From positions 12,340 through 19,460 of the forward strand of contig DPRM01000143.1 of the NCBI GenBank assembly GCA_003537645.1: a stretch of 7,121 bases of DNA, written 5' to 3'. Position 1 is the stretch's first letter. Every line of letters starts with the position of its first letter. Below, piece by piece: positions 1-6,993 of the stretch. Below the pieces are notes generated by a model. The model was given only the letters and a program-made list of their open reading frames with translations. It did not search any database and had not been told where the DNA came from. The translations under genes were made by a program, and so were the position numbers. The DNA comes from Prolixibacteraceae bacterium (GTDB taxonomy: Bacteria; Bacteroidota; Bacteroidia; Bacteroidales; Prolixibacteraceae).

Positions 1-297
1 CGTCACGATATTACTTCGGAAGGCTTCACGTTCTCCGGAAATTTTGACGTAAACAAGTTCGGATTATGGATGCAGAACTTCCTGTATTTCAACAAGGAAA
101 CCATTTTCAGGGTAAAAGGAATTATGAGTTTCGAAAATACAGCCGATCAGTTTATTTTTCATGCGGTTCGGGGATCTTTCATGTTCGAAGTGGGCAAAGA
201 ATGGAAAGACGAAACACGCTTCAGCAAACTCGTCTTCATCGGGAAAGACATCTCACGAACCGAACTTGAAACCAACTTAAAACAGCTTTTAGCCTAA
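1..297 (+). CDS. CobW/G3E-family GTPase, C-terminal part (5' end outside window)
   Basis: The reading frame is open from the first base and ends with TAA at 295-297, giving 98 residues with no start codon in view. The piece matches the CobW C-terminal domain: a beta strand around GFTFSG, then a tryptophan-containing helix (FGLWMQNFL), the signature FRVKGI at residues 36-41, and near the end LVFIGKDI followed by a final helix ending at KQLLA. G3E GTPases of this family (CobW, YciC/ZigA, YjiA) are cytoplasmic metallochaperones that use GTP to deliver metals such as zinc or cobalt to target enzymes. The GTPase domain and the metal-binding CxCC motif would lie upstream of the window, so the metal and client cannot be judged. 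The ATG at 70-72 lies inside the domain, so it is not a real start. The stop overlaps the serpin stop on the other strand by 4 bases (294-297). The family call is fairly firm; the exact subfamily is unknown. Confidence 0.82.
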   Translation, partial: RHDITSEGFTFSGNFDVNKFGLWMQNFLYFNKETIFRVKGIMSFENTADQFIFHAVRGSFMFEVGKEWKDETRFSKLVFIGKDISRTELETNLKQLLA

Positions 298-1514
298 TTC
301 TGCACCGGGTTCATCACTTTACCTATAAACAAAATTGCTTCGGTATCTTTCTCGCGGATCGCAAATACAAACGGATGATCGGCCCTGAATGAATTATCAA
401 CAGGCATCGAGGTTAGTTCTACTGTAATGCCGGTAACAGCAGCGGCTTCGGTTCCGCGCTCGTCAACTTTAATGTACGATTTGTGCATCACTTCCGAAAT
501 CACAAGGTCGGCCGCATCAGCTATGCCGCTAAAATTTGCATTGCCAAAAGCATCGGTCATTCCCAAAGCCATTAGTTCATCAACCAGACTATTATCAAAT
601 TTGAATTCGAATTTAGGAAGATAGACTTTCTTCTTATGCTCTGTTAGTTTCGAAATCCAGTCGGTCACATTTTCGACAGTCATCATCGAAATTACATCGC
701 CTGTATTTTTTCCTGAAGCAGGCAGAAAAATCAGCATCGAATATTTTCCGCTTCCGTAGGGCATTTCGAGTAACTGGAAGTTTTGCTGATTGCAATAATT
801 GAACGAATTTTCGATCGTCATTGTCGGAACCTGAATGACCGTTTTGTCTTCTTTGGTGAAGCTTAAGTTTGCAGTATCTTCTTTCTTAAACTGGTATTTC
901 CATTCACCGTTAAAATAAATGGCATTCAGCAAATACATGATATCGTTTGGTTTTACCTCTTCGATGATTTTATCAATTTTCCCTTTGGTATTGTTTTTTA
1001 CCCATCCGTTTACAGTATTCAGCGTTTGGGTTGTTTTCGTAAAATCGAGTCCAGACACTTCGGCATTGTAATAATTCTGGTTGGTGGTAATAAAATCAGC
1101 TTTCACCGGAAAATTATTACGATAATAAATGGCATTCGAAATCGATAACTCAACCCTCGGGTCGTGGCTGGCCAGTCCGGCAACCAGATCCTTGTAACTT
1201 TGATTAATATCATCAGGTGTGAGTCCGGCTTTATGGAGCATCTCTTCCATCTGCTTTTTGGTATTTCCTTCGGCGCCATTATACACCATGGCCAAAGCCA
1301 GCGAAACACTCATGGGCGAAATCATGGTATTTTTCGGTTCGTCGAGCGATGCTTCAATTTTTTGAAACAGTTCAAACCCAAACTGGTTATCGGCAGCAAT
1401 AATTTTAGCCGATTTTTCAGTAGTTGTCAATTCAGTAACAAATTGATTTTCTGCTTCATTTGTGCAGGAAAACGTAAGTATCGCGAGAATCAGAAATGTG
1501 AATAATCGTTTCAT
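294..1514 (-). CDS. Serpin-family serine/cysteine protease inhibitor, predicted lipoprotein
   Basis: The product is 406 residues, the normal length for a serpin. I chose the ATG at 1514 rather than the in-frame ATG at 1544 because it starts directly with a lipoprotein signal: MKR, a hydrophobic run, and a cysteine at residue 17 (LTFSC). The mature protein should therefore be lipid-anchored in the envelope; no strongly acidic surface-export tag follows the cysteine, so its side is unclear. Serpin landmarks appear in order: the shutter segment ISPMSVSLALAM near residues 64-75, NAIYFNGEW near 197-205, the hinge GTEAAAVT at 354-361, and the C-terminal HPFVFAI at 380-386. The small-residue hinge is the hallmark of inhibitory serpins, which trap a protease after it cuts the reactive loop. 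Counting 15 residues from the hinge glycine puts the scissile bond at Thr368-Ser369, preceded by Leu367. In bacteria such inhibitors are thought to protect against host, competitor or own proteases; the target here is not known. The gene is divergent from the trehalose gene and convergent with the GTPase gene. Confidence 0.93.
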   Translation of the reverse strand: MKRLFTFLILAILTFSCTNEAENQFVTELTTTEKSAKIIAADNQFGFELFQKIEASLDEPKNTMISPMSVSLALAMVYNGAEGNTKKQMEEMLHKAGLTPDDINQSYKDLVAGLASHDPRVELSISNAIYYRNNFPVKADFITTNQNYYNAEVSGLDFTKTTQTLNTVNGWVKNNTKGKIDKIIEEVKPNDIMYLLNAIYFNGEWKYQFKKEDTANLSFTKEDKTVIQVPTMTIENSFNYCNQQNFQLLEMPYGSGKYSMLIFLPASGKNTGDVISMMTVENVTDWISKLTEHKKKVYLPKFEFKFDNSLVDELMALGMTDAFGNANFSGIADAADLVISEVMHKSYIKVDERGTEAAAVTGITVELTSMPVDNSFRADHPFVFAIREKDTEAILFIGKVMNPVQN

Positions 1515-1561
1515 GGCGTGATAAATTTTGAGTTCAATAATCAAGACGAAACTTTCGTTTG

Positions 1562-1580
1562 AATGGTTGCGTTAACCATT
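1562..1580. repeat. Inverted repeat AATGGTT-5-AACCATT, possible operator
   Basis: AATGGTT at 1562-1568 and AACCATT at 1574-1580 are perfect 7-base complements around a 5-base spacer. The element lies 48 bases upstream of the serpin start and 145 bases upstream of the otsAB start. Its size and shape would suit binding by a dimeric regulator such as a LacI- or TetR-type protein, but no such gene is in the window. It has no T-tract, so it is not a terminator. A repeat this short can occur by chance; the promoter position is the main reason to list it. Confidence 0.35.
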
Positions 1581-1676
1581 TTAATAGCACTATTTGCTTA
1601 GGTTTTATCGGCAAAGTTGATTTATTTTTATTAAATTCACGGTATTTCGAAAATTACAGACAAGAATAATTATTAT

Positions 1677-1700
1677 GAATGATAACGAAAACTATCATTC
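1677..1700. repeat. Inverted repeat GAATGATA-8-TATCATTC just upstream of otsAB
   Basis: GAATGATA at 1677-1684 and TATCATTC at 1693-1700 are perfect 8-base complements separated by 8 bases. The element ends 24 bases before the otsAB start codon, so it is either an operator near the promoter or a weak hairpin in the mRNA leader. The arms are AT-rich and no U-run follows, which argues against a terminator. No regulator can be assigned. Confidence 0.4.
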
Positions 1701-1724
1701 CTTGCTGTATAAAATAGTATTTAT

Positions 1725-3896
1725 ATGGGACTTTTTATTATATCAAACAGACTTCCGGTAAAGGTACATAAACCTGAAAATGAATTTATTTACGAACGTA
1801 GCGAGGGCGGACTTACAACAGGACTGGGATCTCTGGATGATTATCCGGATAAACACTGGATTGGCTGGCCTGGAATGTTTTCGGATGAAGAGCAGGACAA
1901 AAAGCAAATAGCGTCGGATTTGCTGGCAGAAAAATTATACCCGGTATTTCTTTCTGAAGATCAGATTCTGAATTATTACGAGGGCTACAGCAATAGTATG
2001 ATATGGCCACTTTGCCATTATTTTTATACATACATTCAATACGAGACAAAATTCTGGGAAACTTACCAGGAAGTAAATCAGCTCTTCTGCGATGAAGCGG
2101 TAAAATATATAAAACCCGGTGATATAGTCTGGATTCAGGATTATCAGCTGATGCTTTTACCCGCGATGCTCCGGGAGAAGATTGAAGGGATTAGTATCGG
2201 GTATTTTCATCATATTCCATTTCCTTCGTACGAGTTATTCCGTGTTTTACCTGAACGTGCAAAAATACTTAAAGGCCTGATGGGGGCTGATTTGATCGGA
2301 TTCCATACCCACGATTACATGAGGCATTTTATTAGTGCAGCTTATCGTGTTTTGGGGCTCGACAGTGATTTAGACGAGATTCATTATGGCGACAGAATTG
2401 TTCATGTTGATGCTTTCCCGATGGGAATTAATTATGACTTGCACTACAATGCAATACTAGACCAAACGGTACTGAAAAAAGCCAATGAGTTCAGGAAGAA
2501 CTTTGGCAACCACAAATTGGTACTTTCGGTTGACAGGCTCGATTATAGCAAAGGAATCATTCACCGGCTGAAAGGTTTTGCCCAGTTTCTGGAAAATAAT
2601 CCGGAATACAGGGGCGAGGTTTCTTTGGTGATGGTGGTTGTTCCATCGCGCGACAGTGTTGACAGATATGCCGACCTGAAAACCAAAATTGATGAGTTGA
2701 TTGGTTCACTGAACGGCCTGTATTCGACGCTCGACTGGAGTCCAATCTATTATTTTTACCGTGGATTTCCGTTCGAAGAATTGATGGCTCTATACCACAT
2801 AGCCAATTTTGCATTGGTTACTCCTGTTCGCGACGGGATGAACCTTGTTGCCAAAGAGTATGTAGCCGTAAAACGCGATGAACCCGGAATGTTAATTTTA
2901 AGCGAAATGGCCGGTGCTGCTGCCGAATTAAGGCAGGCAATTATTGTTAATCCAAATAATATCGATGAAATTGAAGAGGCTTTACTTGAGGCCATAAAAA
3001 TGCCGGAAGAGGAGAAGAAAACGAGAATGGAGAAGATGCGCAAGACTCTTTCGAAGCAAACTGTCAACAAATGGGCGCATGATTTTACAACTGAATTGGG
3101 CGCCATAAAAAACAAAAATACAATGCTTCAGAATAAGAAAATTGGAGCTGTTACTTTAGCTGAAATTCAGAAATTATACCAAAAAGCTACCAAAAGGCTG
3201 ATTGTACTCGATTACGACGGAACGCTTGTGCCGATTGTGAAAAATCCTGACATGGCCATTCCTGACAAACAATTGATTGATATATTGAAGATTTTGGCGT
3301 CAGACAATCGTAACAAGCTGGTGATCAGCAGTGGCCGCGATTCTGAATTTCTGGATAAGTGGTTTAGTGAACTTGACCTGAATTTAGCTGCTGAACATGG
3401 GGCTTTTTTTAAAGAACATGGCAAATGGCAGGAAAATGTGAGGACCAAATTTCCTGAAGACGACGAAATATTGGATATACTTCAAAAAACAACTGACAAA
3501 ACTCCCGGATCGAGAATAGAAATGAAAAAGACATCAATCGTCTGGCATTTCAGAAATTGTGATAAATGGCTGGCTGAGCTTAGGGAGAAACAGTTGATCA
3601 ATGCCTTGATGACACCCTGCGCAAGGTTGAATCTTCAAATCATGCGCGGAAACAAGGTTATTGAAGTGAAAACGGTGGGAGTTGACAAAGGTGTAGAAGC
3701 TACCCGCCTGATGGGCACTGATAATTATGACTTTATAATGGCAATGGGTGATGACATTACCGATGAAGATATGTTTCACGCTATGCCGGCTGATGCAATA
3801 ACCATAAAAGTGGGATCAATTTCAGAACACGCAAGGTTCAGTCTGATGCAATTTGATACCGTTAAATTCCTGAACGGTTTAATTTCTGAAAAATAA
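1725..3896 (+). CDS. otsAB: Bifunctional trehalose-6-phosphate synthase / trehalose-6-phosphate phosphatase
   Basis: This 723-residue cytoplasmic enzyme joins both steps of trehalose synthesis: UDP-glucose plus glucose-6-phosphate to trehalose-6-phosphate, then dephosphorylation to trehalose. Residues 1 to about 465 form a GT20 synthase. It has SNRLP at 7-11, the SEGGL loop at 26-30, Asp139 in QDYQL, His163 in HHIPFP, Arg271 and Lys276 in DRLDYSKG, and Asp370 and Glu378 in RDGMNLVAKEY. These match the UDP-glucose and glucose-6-phosphate ligands known from E. coli OtsA. Residues from about 490 form a HAD-type phosphatase: the DYDGT nucleophile motif at 496-500, ISSGRD at 534-539, cap-domain residues around EMKKTSIVWHFR (599-610), Lys655 in VDKG, and GDDITDED at 675-682. 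All catalytic residues I can place are present, so both halves should be active. The fused order and length are usual for Bacteroidota. The start is set by the conserved beta strand beginning FIISNR. A channel gene follows after 14 bases, suggesting one operon. Confidence 0.96.
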   Translation: MGLFIISNRLPVKVHKPENEFIYERSEGGLTTGLGSLDDYPDKHWIGWPGMFSDEEQDKKQIASDLLAEKLYPVFLSEDQILNYYEGYSNSMIWPLCHYFYTYIQYETKFWETYQEVNQLFCDEAVKYIKPGDIVWIQDYQLMLLPAMLREKIEGISIGYFHHIPFPSYELFRVLPERAKILKGLMGADLIGFHTHDYMRHFISAAYRVLGLDSDLDEIHYGDRIVHVDAFPMGINYDLHYNAILDQTVLKKANEFRKNFGNHKLVLSVDRLDYSKGIIHRLKGFAQFLENNPEYRGEVSLVMVVVPSRDSVDRYADLKTKIDELIGSLNGLYSTLDWSPIYYFYRGFPFEELMALYHIANFALVTPVRDGMNLVAKEYVAVKRDEPGMLILSEMAGAAAELRQAIIVNPNNIDEIEEALLEAIKMPEEEKKTRMEKMRKTLSKQTVNKWAHDFTTELGAIKNKNTMLQNKKIGAVTLAEIQKLYQKATKRLIVLDYDGTLVPIVKNPDMAIPDKQLIDILKILASDNRNKLVISSGRDSEFLDKWFSELDLNLAAEHGAFFKEHGKWQENVRTKFPEDDEILDILQKTTDKTPGSRIEMKKTSIVWHFRNCDKWLAELREKQLINALMTPCARLNLQIMRGNKVIEVKTVGVDKGVEATRLMGTDNYDFIMAMGDDITDEDMFHAMPADAITIKVGSISEHARFSLMQFDTVKFLNGLISEK

Positions 3897-3910
3897 TTTA
3901 ATCAATTGAT

Positions 3911-4975
3911 ATGGATAGTACAGTCAACACAATAAACTTTACTGCAATATTCCTGATGGTTGTTGTGATCGTAGTTTTTCTTTTTGTTTATATGTTTGTT
4001 TATAAAAGGCTGAAGGTTTACACTCAAAAGACTGAAAATAAGTGGGATGATTTTATGCTTAAGATATTTAAAATCCCATTTCTGTGGCTTCTGGTGTGGA
4101 TCATGATTAAATCATTTGCCCATTTATTTCTGAAAGATCTGACTATTTTCAAACATCTGATACATGCCAACAACATTGTATTGATACTTTCTTTTGGCTG
4201 GATACTGATGAAATTTGTGCAGTTAGGTGCATACCTGTTGAATAAAAGGCTCGATGTGAACGTATCTGACAATCTGAATGCAAGAAGAAGGCTTACCCAA
4301 TTAACAGTTTTTCAGAACATTGCAGACTCAGTTATCGTAATTGTTACGATTTCGGTTGTCCTTATGACTTTTGATGGAGCGAGAACAATCGGTAAAAGTT
4401 TGCTCACATCGGCTGGGATCGCTGGGATAATTATTGGATTTGCCGCACAAAAAAGTATCGGAATGTTTCTGGCCGGTATCCAGATTGCCATAACACAGCC
4501 CATTAGCCTCGACGATGTGGTAATTGTAGAAGGTGAATGGGGGCGCATCGAGGAGATTACGCTTACTTACGTTGTGGTTAAAATTTGGGACGAACGCCGG
4601 TTGATGCTCCCGGTAAACTATTTCCTTGAGAAACCTTTTCAGAATTGGACCAGAACGAGCGCCAACATCATGGGAACTGTCTTTTTTTATGTGGGATACG
4701 ACCTTCCGGTGCAGGCAATCAGGGATTTTGTTCCTGAAATATTGAAAGACAATCCAAATTGGGATGGCCGCGTTTTCAATGTTCAGATTACCAATACCAA
4801 CGAACTTTATAAAGAAATGCGGATATTGGTGAGCAGTAGCGACGCTTCAAAAAACTGGGACTTGCGAACCGAAGTCCGCGAGAAAGTCATCGACTTTATT
4901 CAGGCCAGCTACCCCGACTGCTTCGCGAAAGTTAGGCTAAACCAAAACAATAACTTCAGGACTAAGGTCTTATAA
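3911..4975 (+). CDS. MscS-family small-conductance mechanosensitive ion channel
   Basis: The 354-residue product is a predicted inner-membrane channel. Hydrophobic segments lie at about residues 8-31, 54-74, 86-110, 132-154 and 164-196. The last is the pore-lining helix of MscS proteins, rich in Gly and Ala (SAGIAGIIIGFAAQ at 167-180, then GMFLAGIQIA). It runs into the beta domain: QPISLDDVVIVEGEWGRIEEI at about 196-216, then KIWDERRLMLPVNYF and QNWTRTS to residue 250. A soluble alpha/beta part follows, ending in a short charged tail. MscS-type channels open under membrane tension and let small solutes out during hypo-osmotic shock. The WDERR and NWTRTS features mark a large MscS branch that is longer at the N-terminus than E. 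coli MscS (286 residues), with two extra helices. The gene starts 14 bases after the trehalose enzyme, so it is probably co-transcribed, which suggests it helps release osmolytes. Its 3' end overlaps the GH15 gene on the other strand by 14 bases. Gating and ion preference cannot be read from sequence. Confidence 0.93.
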   Translation: MDSTVNTINFTAIFLMVVVIVVFLFVYMFVYKRLKVYTQKTENKWDDFMLKIFKIPFLWLLVWIMIKSFAHLFLKDLTIFKHLIHANNIVLILSFGWILMKFVQLGAYLLNKRLDVNVSDNLNARRRLTQLTVFQNIADSVIVIVTISVVLMTFDGARTIGKSLLTSAGIAGIIIGFAAQKSIGMFLAGIQIAITQPISLDDVVIVEGEWGRIEEITLTYVVVKIWDERRLMLPVNYFLEKPFQNWTRTSANIMGTVFFYVGYDLPVQAIRDFVPEILKDNPNWDGRVFNVQITNTNELYKEMRILVSSSDASKNWDLRTEVREKVIDFIQASYPDCFAKVRLNQNNNFRTKVL

Positions 4976-6755
4976 ATCTTGATAAATGTCGTTCTTCTGA
5001 AAACAGAGTGGCGGTATTTATCAAGGCCAGGTGCGAATATGCCTGCGGAAAATTTCCCAATTGCCTTTTGGTTTCAAAGTCCAGATCTTCGCTGAACAGT
5101 CCCAAATGGTTGGAGTAACCCACAATCTTGTCAAAGATTTCCTTTGCGTCTTCAGTTTCGCCTGTTACAAAAAGTCCGCGGATGAGCCAGAAAGTGCAGA
5201 TGGTGAATGACGAAGATAGCCGTCCAAAATCATCGGCATTCAGGTAACGGTACATTAATCCCTTGTAAAAAAGTTCTCTTTTTATGGCCTGAACTGTTTT
5301 TTTGTACCGTTCATCAGTTCCAGAAATGAAGCCGTATTCTTCCATTAGCAAAAGCGAGGCATCCAAATCAGTCTCGTGGTAGGTTTGCGTAAAACTTTGC
5401 ATCTGTTCGTTCCATCCATTTTCCAGAATATCTTTTTTTATCCGGTCGGCCTCCTTTTTCCAAAGTTTCGCATATTCTTTCATATTTAGTAAATGAGCAA
5501 TCTTGATTCCACGGTCAAGTGTTACCCAACACATCACCTTCGAGAAAACGAAATGTTTATCGGAGTTGCGGATTTCCCAGATTCCTTTGTCAGGTTTTTC
5601 CCAATCGGCAATTACTGCGCGAATGATGTTTCGTACCACTTCCCAAATGTCTTCAATTTCGTCGAGCGTTCCGGGAAAGAACTTATAATACTGGTAAATT
5701 ACATTCATCAGGTATCCATACACATCGTTTTGTTTTTGGAAATAGGCAGCATTGCCTATTCTTACCGGTTTTGAATTTTCGTATCCGGCCAAATGCGATA
5801 GCTCTTCTTCGTGCAGGATGCGCTCTCCCCTGATTCCATACATGATCTGAAATTTGTCCTGCTTCGTTTTCAAAATACCTTTGATGAATACGATGAACCG
5901 GCGAGCTGCACCGAAATGCCCCATATCCATGAGCGTTTCAATCGACATTGAAGCATCCCGGAGCCAGCAAAAGCGGTAATCCCAATTACGGACTTCGCCA
6001 ATGGTTTCAGGAATACTGGTAGTTAGAGCCGCCAGCACTGCCCCACTTGGATGATACGACATCAGCTTTAAAACCAACATGCTGCGCGAAATCATCGCAT
6101 TATGCGTTTTGAATTTTTTGGAACGGTTTACCCAGTTAAGCCAGTAAATCTTTGTACGGCTGTACTCAAGGGCAACCCGTTCAATGTCAATATTGATCAG
6201 CTTTTGGTTGTTCGACAAAAGAATAAACTGATCATTTTCAAGCACAATTTCTTTTTTCCCGAGGATTAGTGCGAATGGAAGGCTTGAATAGAGGTAAACG
6301 CAGTCCAATACATCATCGACCGAGTGTGTTTTAATAAATCGTTTGCTTACATAGTGAACTGCCTCCTTTTCAGCATATTTCATCTTCGGATTGTAATTTA
6401 TCCTGAATGTTGGTTTACCCGATAACAACCTGACATAACGGTAAATCTCCGGAGGAAGATAATGATCGGTATCATTCAGTTTATACCGCGGCATAAAATC
6501 GAGCACCTCAAAGCTGCCTTCATCAGAAGTGAACAAGGTGCATAGAATATTGGTGTTTTCCACATATTTTTGAGTGATTGAGTAATTGTCAGAAACCTCG
6601 AAGCTAAATTCCCCGCCTTTATCAACATCCAATATTTTTGAAAAGATAGAAGGCGAATCAAAATCAGGAAAGCAAAACCAATCAATACTTCCCTTTTCCG
6701 AAATCAAAGCAGCGCTCCTGCAATTTCCTACTACCCCATAATTCAAGTTCTGCAT
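4962..6755 (-). CDS. Glycoside hydrolase family 15 (glucoamylase/trehalase-type)
   Basis: The 597-residue product aligns along its whole length with bacterial GH15 enzymes. The N-terminal part (about 1-215), beginning MQNLNYGVVGNCRSAALIS with GSIDWFCFPDFDSPSIF at 22-38, is the beta-sandwich domain. From about 225 comes the (alpha/alpha)6 barrel, with RNWDYRFCWLRDAS at 256-269, GIWEIR at 391-396 and LGNFPQAYSHLALINTA at 566-582. By alignment with fungal glucoamylase (LWEE and SEQ motifs), Glu394 should be the general acid and Glu556, in FSEDLD, the general base. GH15 enzymes invert the anomeric centre while releasing glucose from alpha-glucans, or, in several bacterial and archaeal members, split trehalose. 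No signal peptide is seen, so it should be cytoplasmic. Being next to the trehalose synthesis gene makes trehalose a good candidate substrate, but glucan or maltooligosaccharide remains possible. The start is fixed by the conserved N-terminus; a weak AGAAAG lies a few bases upstream. The gene is convergent with the channel gene and divergent from the sigma factor. Confidence 0.94.
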   Translation of the reverse strand: MQNLNYGVVGNCRSAALISEKGSIDWFCFPDFDSPSIFSKILDVDKGGEFSFEVSDNYSITQKYVENTNILCTLFTSDEGSFEVLDFMPRYKLNDTDHYLPPEIYRYVRLLSGKPTFRINYNPKMKYAEKEAVHYVSKRFIKTHSVDDVLDCVYLYSSLPFALILGKKEIVLENDQFILLSNNQKLINIDIERVALEYSRTKIYWLNWVNRSKKFKTHNAMISRSMLVLKLMSYHPSGAVLAALTTSIPETIGEVRNWDYRFCWLRDASMSIETLMDMGHFGAARRFIVFIKGILKTKQDKFQIMYGIRGERILHEEELSHLAGYENSKPVRIGNAAYFQKQNDVYGYLMNVIYQYYKFFPGTLDEIEDIWEVVRNIIRAVIADWEKPDKGIWEIRNSDKHFVFSKVMCWVTLDRGIKIAHLLNMKEYAKLWKKEADRIKKDILENGWNEQMQSFTQTYHETDLDASLLLMEEYGFISGTDERYKKTVQAIKRELFYKGLMYRYLNADDFGRLSSSFTICTFWLIRGLFVTGETEDAKEIFDKIVGYSNHLGLFSEDLDFETKRQLGNFPQAYSHLALINTATLFSEERHLSRFIRP

Positions 6756-6963
6756 AACATCTTTCTATATGGTAATTATTTTAAAACAGGTAGAATATAC
6801 AGATATAATACTGGAAAAACAAATTTCACCTGTACGCAACCGTTTTATTCCCGCCTGCATCTAATAACCGACAATATATTTTTACTGATGGTATTTTATT
6901 CAGGGAAAGGGTTAGTTGTGATTTAAGTTTTTGGATACTACCGGATGTTTGTCGCAAAACAAC

Positions 6964-6971
6964 TAATTTTG
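6964..6971 (+). promoter_or_regulatory. Candidate Bacteroidota -7 promoter element for the sigma factor gene
   Basis: TAATTTTG is an exact match to the TAnnTTTG -7 element used by the primary sigma factor of Bacteroidota. Transcription would begin around 6978, about 16 bases before the proposed TTG start, a plausible short leader. No TTTG lies 19-21 bases upstream; the nearest, at 6948-6951, is only 12 bases away. The match is therefore half a promoter and could be chance in AT-rich DNA. Confidence 0.35.
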
Positions 6972-6980
6972 ATCGAAATT
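6965..6980. repeat. Near-palindrome AATTTTGATCGAAATT over the candidate -7 element
   Basis: Seven of the eight base pairs of this 16-base element are symmetric (AATTT and AAATT arms around a GATC core; the one mismatch is T6970 against G6975). It sits on the candidate -7 element of the sigma factor gene, so a dimeric protein bound here would block transcription. AT-rich near-palindromes of this size are expected a few times in a window this long, so the evidence is positional only. Confidence 0.25.
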
Positions 6981-6993
6981 TTGTTATCGCATC

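Larger units (their letters stand above)
1515..1724. promoter_or_regulatory. Divergent intergenic region between serpin and otsAB
   Basis: These 210 AT-rich bases lie between two divergent start codons, so they should hold the promoters of both the serpin and the trehalose operon. No reading frame here looks coding. I could not find a convincing Bacteroidota promoter (TTTG at -33 and TAnnTTTG at -7, 19-21 bases apart) on either strand. The best plus-strand candidate is TTG at 1567-1569 followed 19 bases later by ACTATTTG at 1589-1596, which keeps only the TTTG half of the -7 element. Two perfect inverted repeats are listed separately. Neither start codon has a clear Shine-Dalgarno sequence, as is common in this phylum. 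Confidence 0.6.
6756..6993. promoter_or_regulatory. Divergent intergenic region between GH15 gene and sigma factor gene
   Basis: These 238 AT-rich bases separate two divergent starts and hold no convincing gene; the minus-strand frame at 6826-7011 has no recognisable family features and runs across the sigma factor start. On the plus strand there is a perfect TAnnTTTG at 6964-6971, listed separately. On the minus strand the closest match is GAAATTTG (read from 6827 to 6820), with one mismatch and no matching -33 element, so the GH15 promoter is not located. ACAGGT (6786-6791) and ACCTGT (6828-6833) are complementary but 36 bases apart, too far and too short to rely on. Confidence 0.6.

Noticed and set aside
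66..269. Plus-strand open frame of 67 codons inside the GTPase fragment
   Set aside because: It is out of frame with the clear CobW C-terminal domain and shows no family features.
1515..1544. Ten-residue upstream extension of the serpin from the ATG at 1544
   Set aside because: It would put MIIELKIYHA before an otherwise perfect lipoprotein signal that begins at the ATG at 1514; the shorter start is preferred.
1567..1596. Possible plus-strand promoter TTG-19-ACTATTTG
   Set aside because: The spacing fits, but the TA of the -7 element is missing, so I do not list it as a promoter.
1612..1619. Minus-strand CAACTTTG as a -7 element for the serpin
   Set aside because: It has one mismatch to TAnnTTTG and no TTG at the required distance upstream.
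1677..1700. Inverted repeat as an intrinsic terminator
   Set aside because: The arms are AT-rich, no T-run follows on either side, and it lies directly before a gene start.
2756..3115. Minus-strand open frame of 119 codons inside otsAB
   Set aside because: It lies fully within the highly conserved synthase coding region and is a shadow of it.
5493..5774. Plus-strand open frame of 93 codons inside the GH15 gene
   Set aside because: It is antisense to conserved GH15 catalytic sequence, including the GIWEIR region, and has no features of its own.
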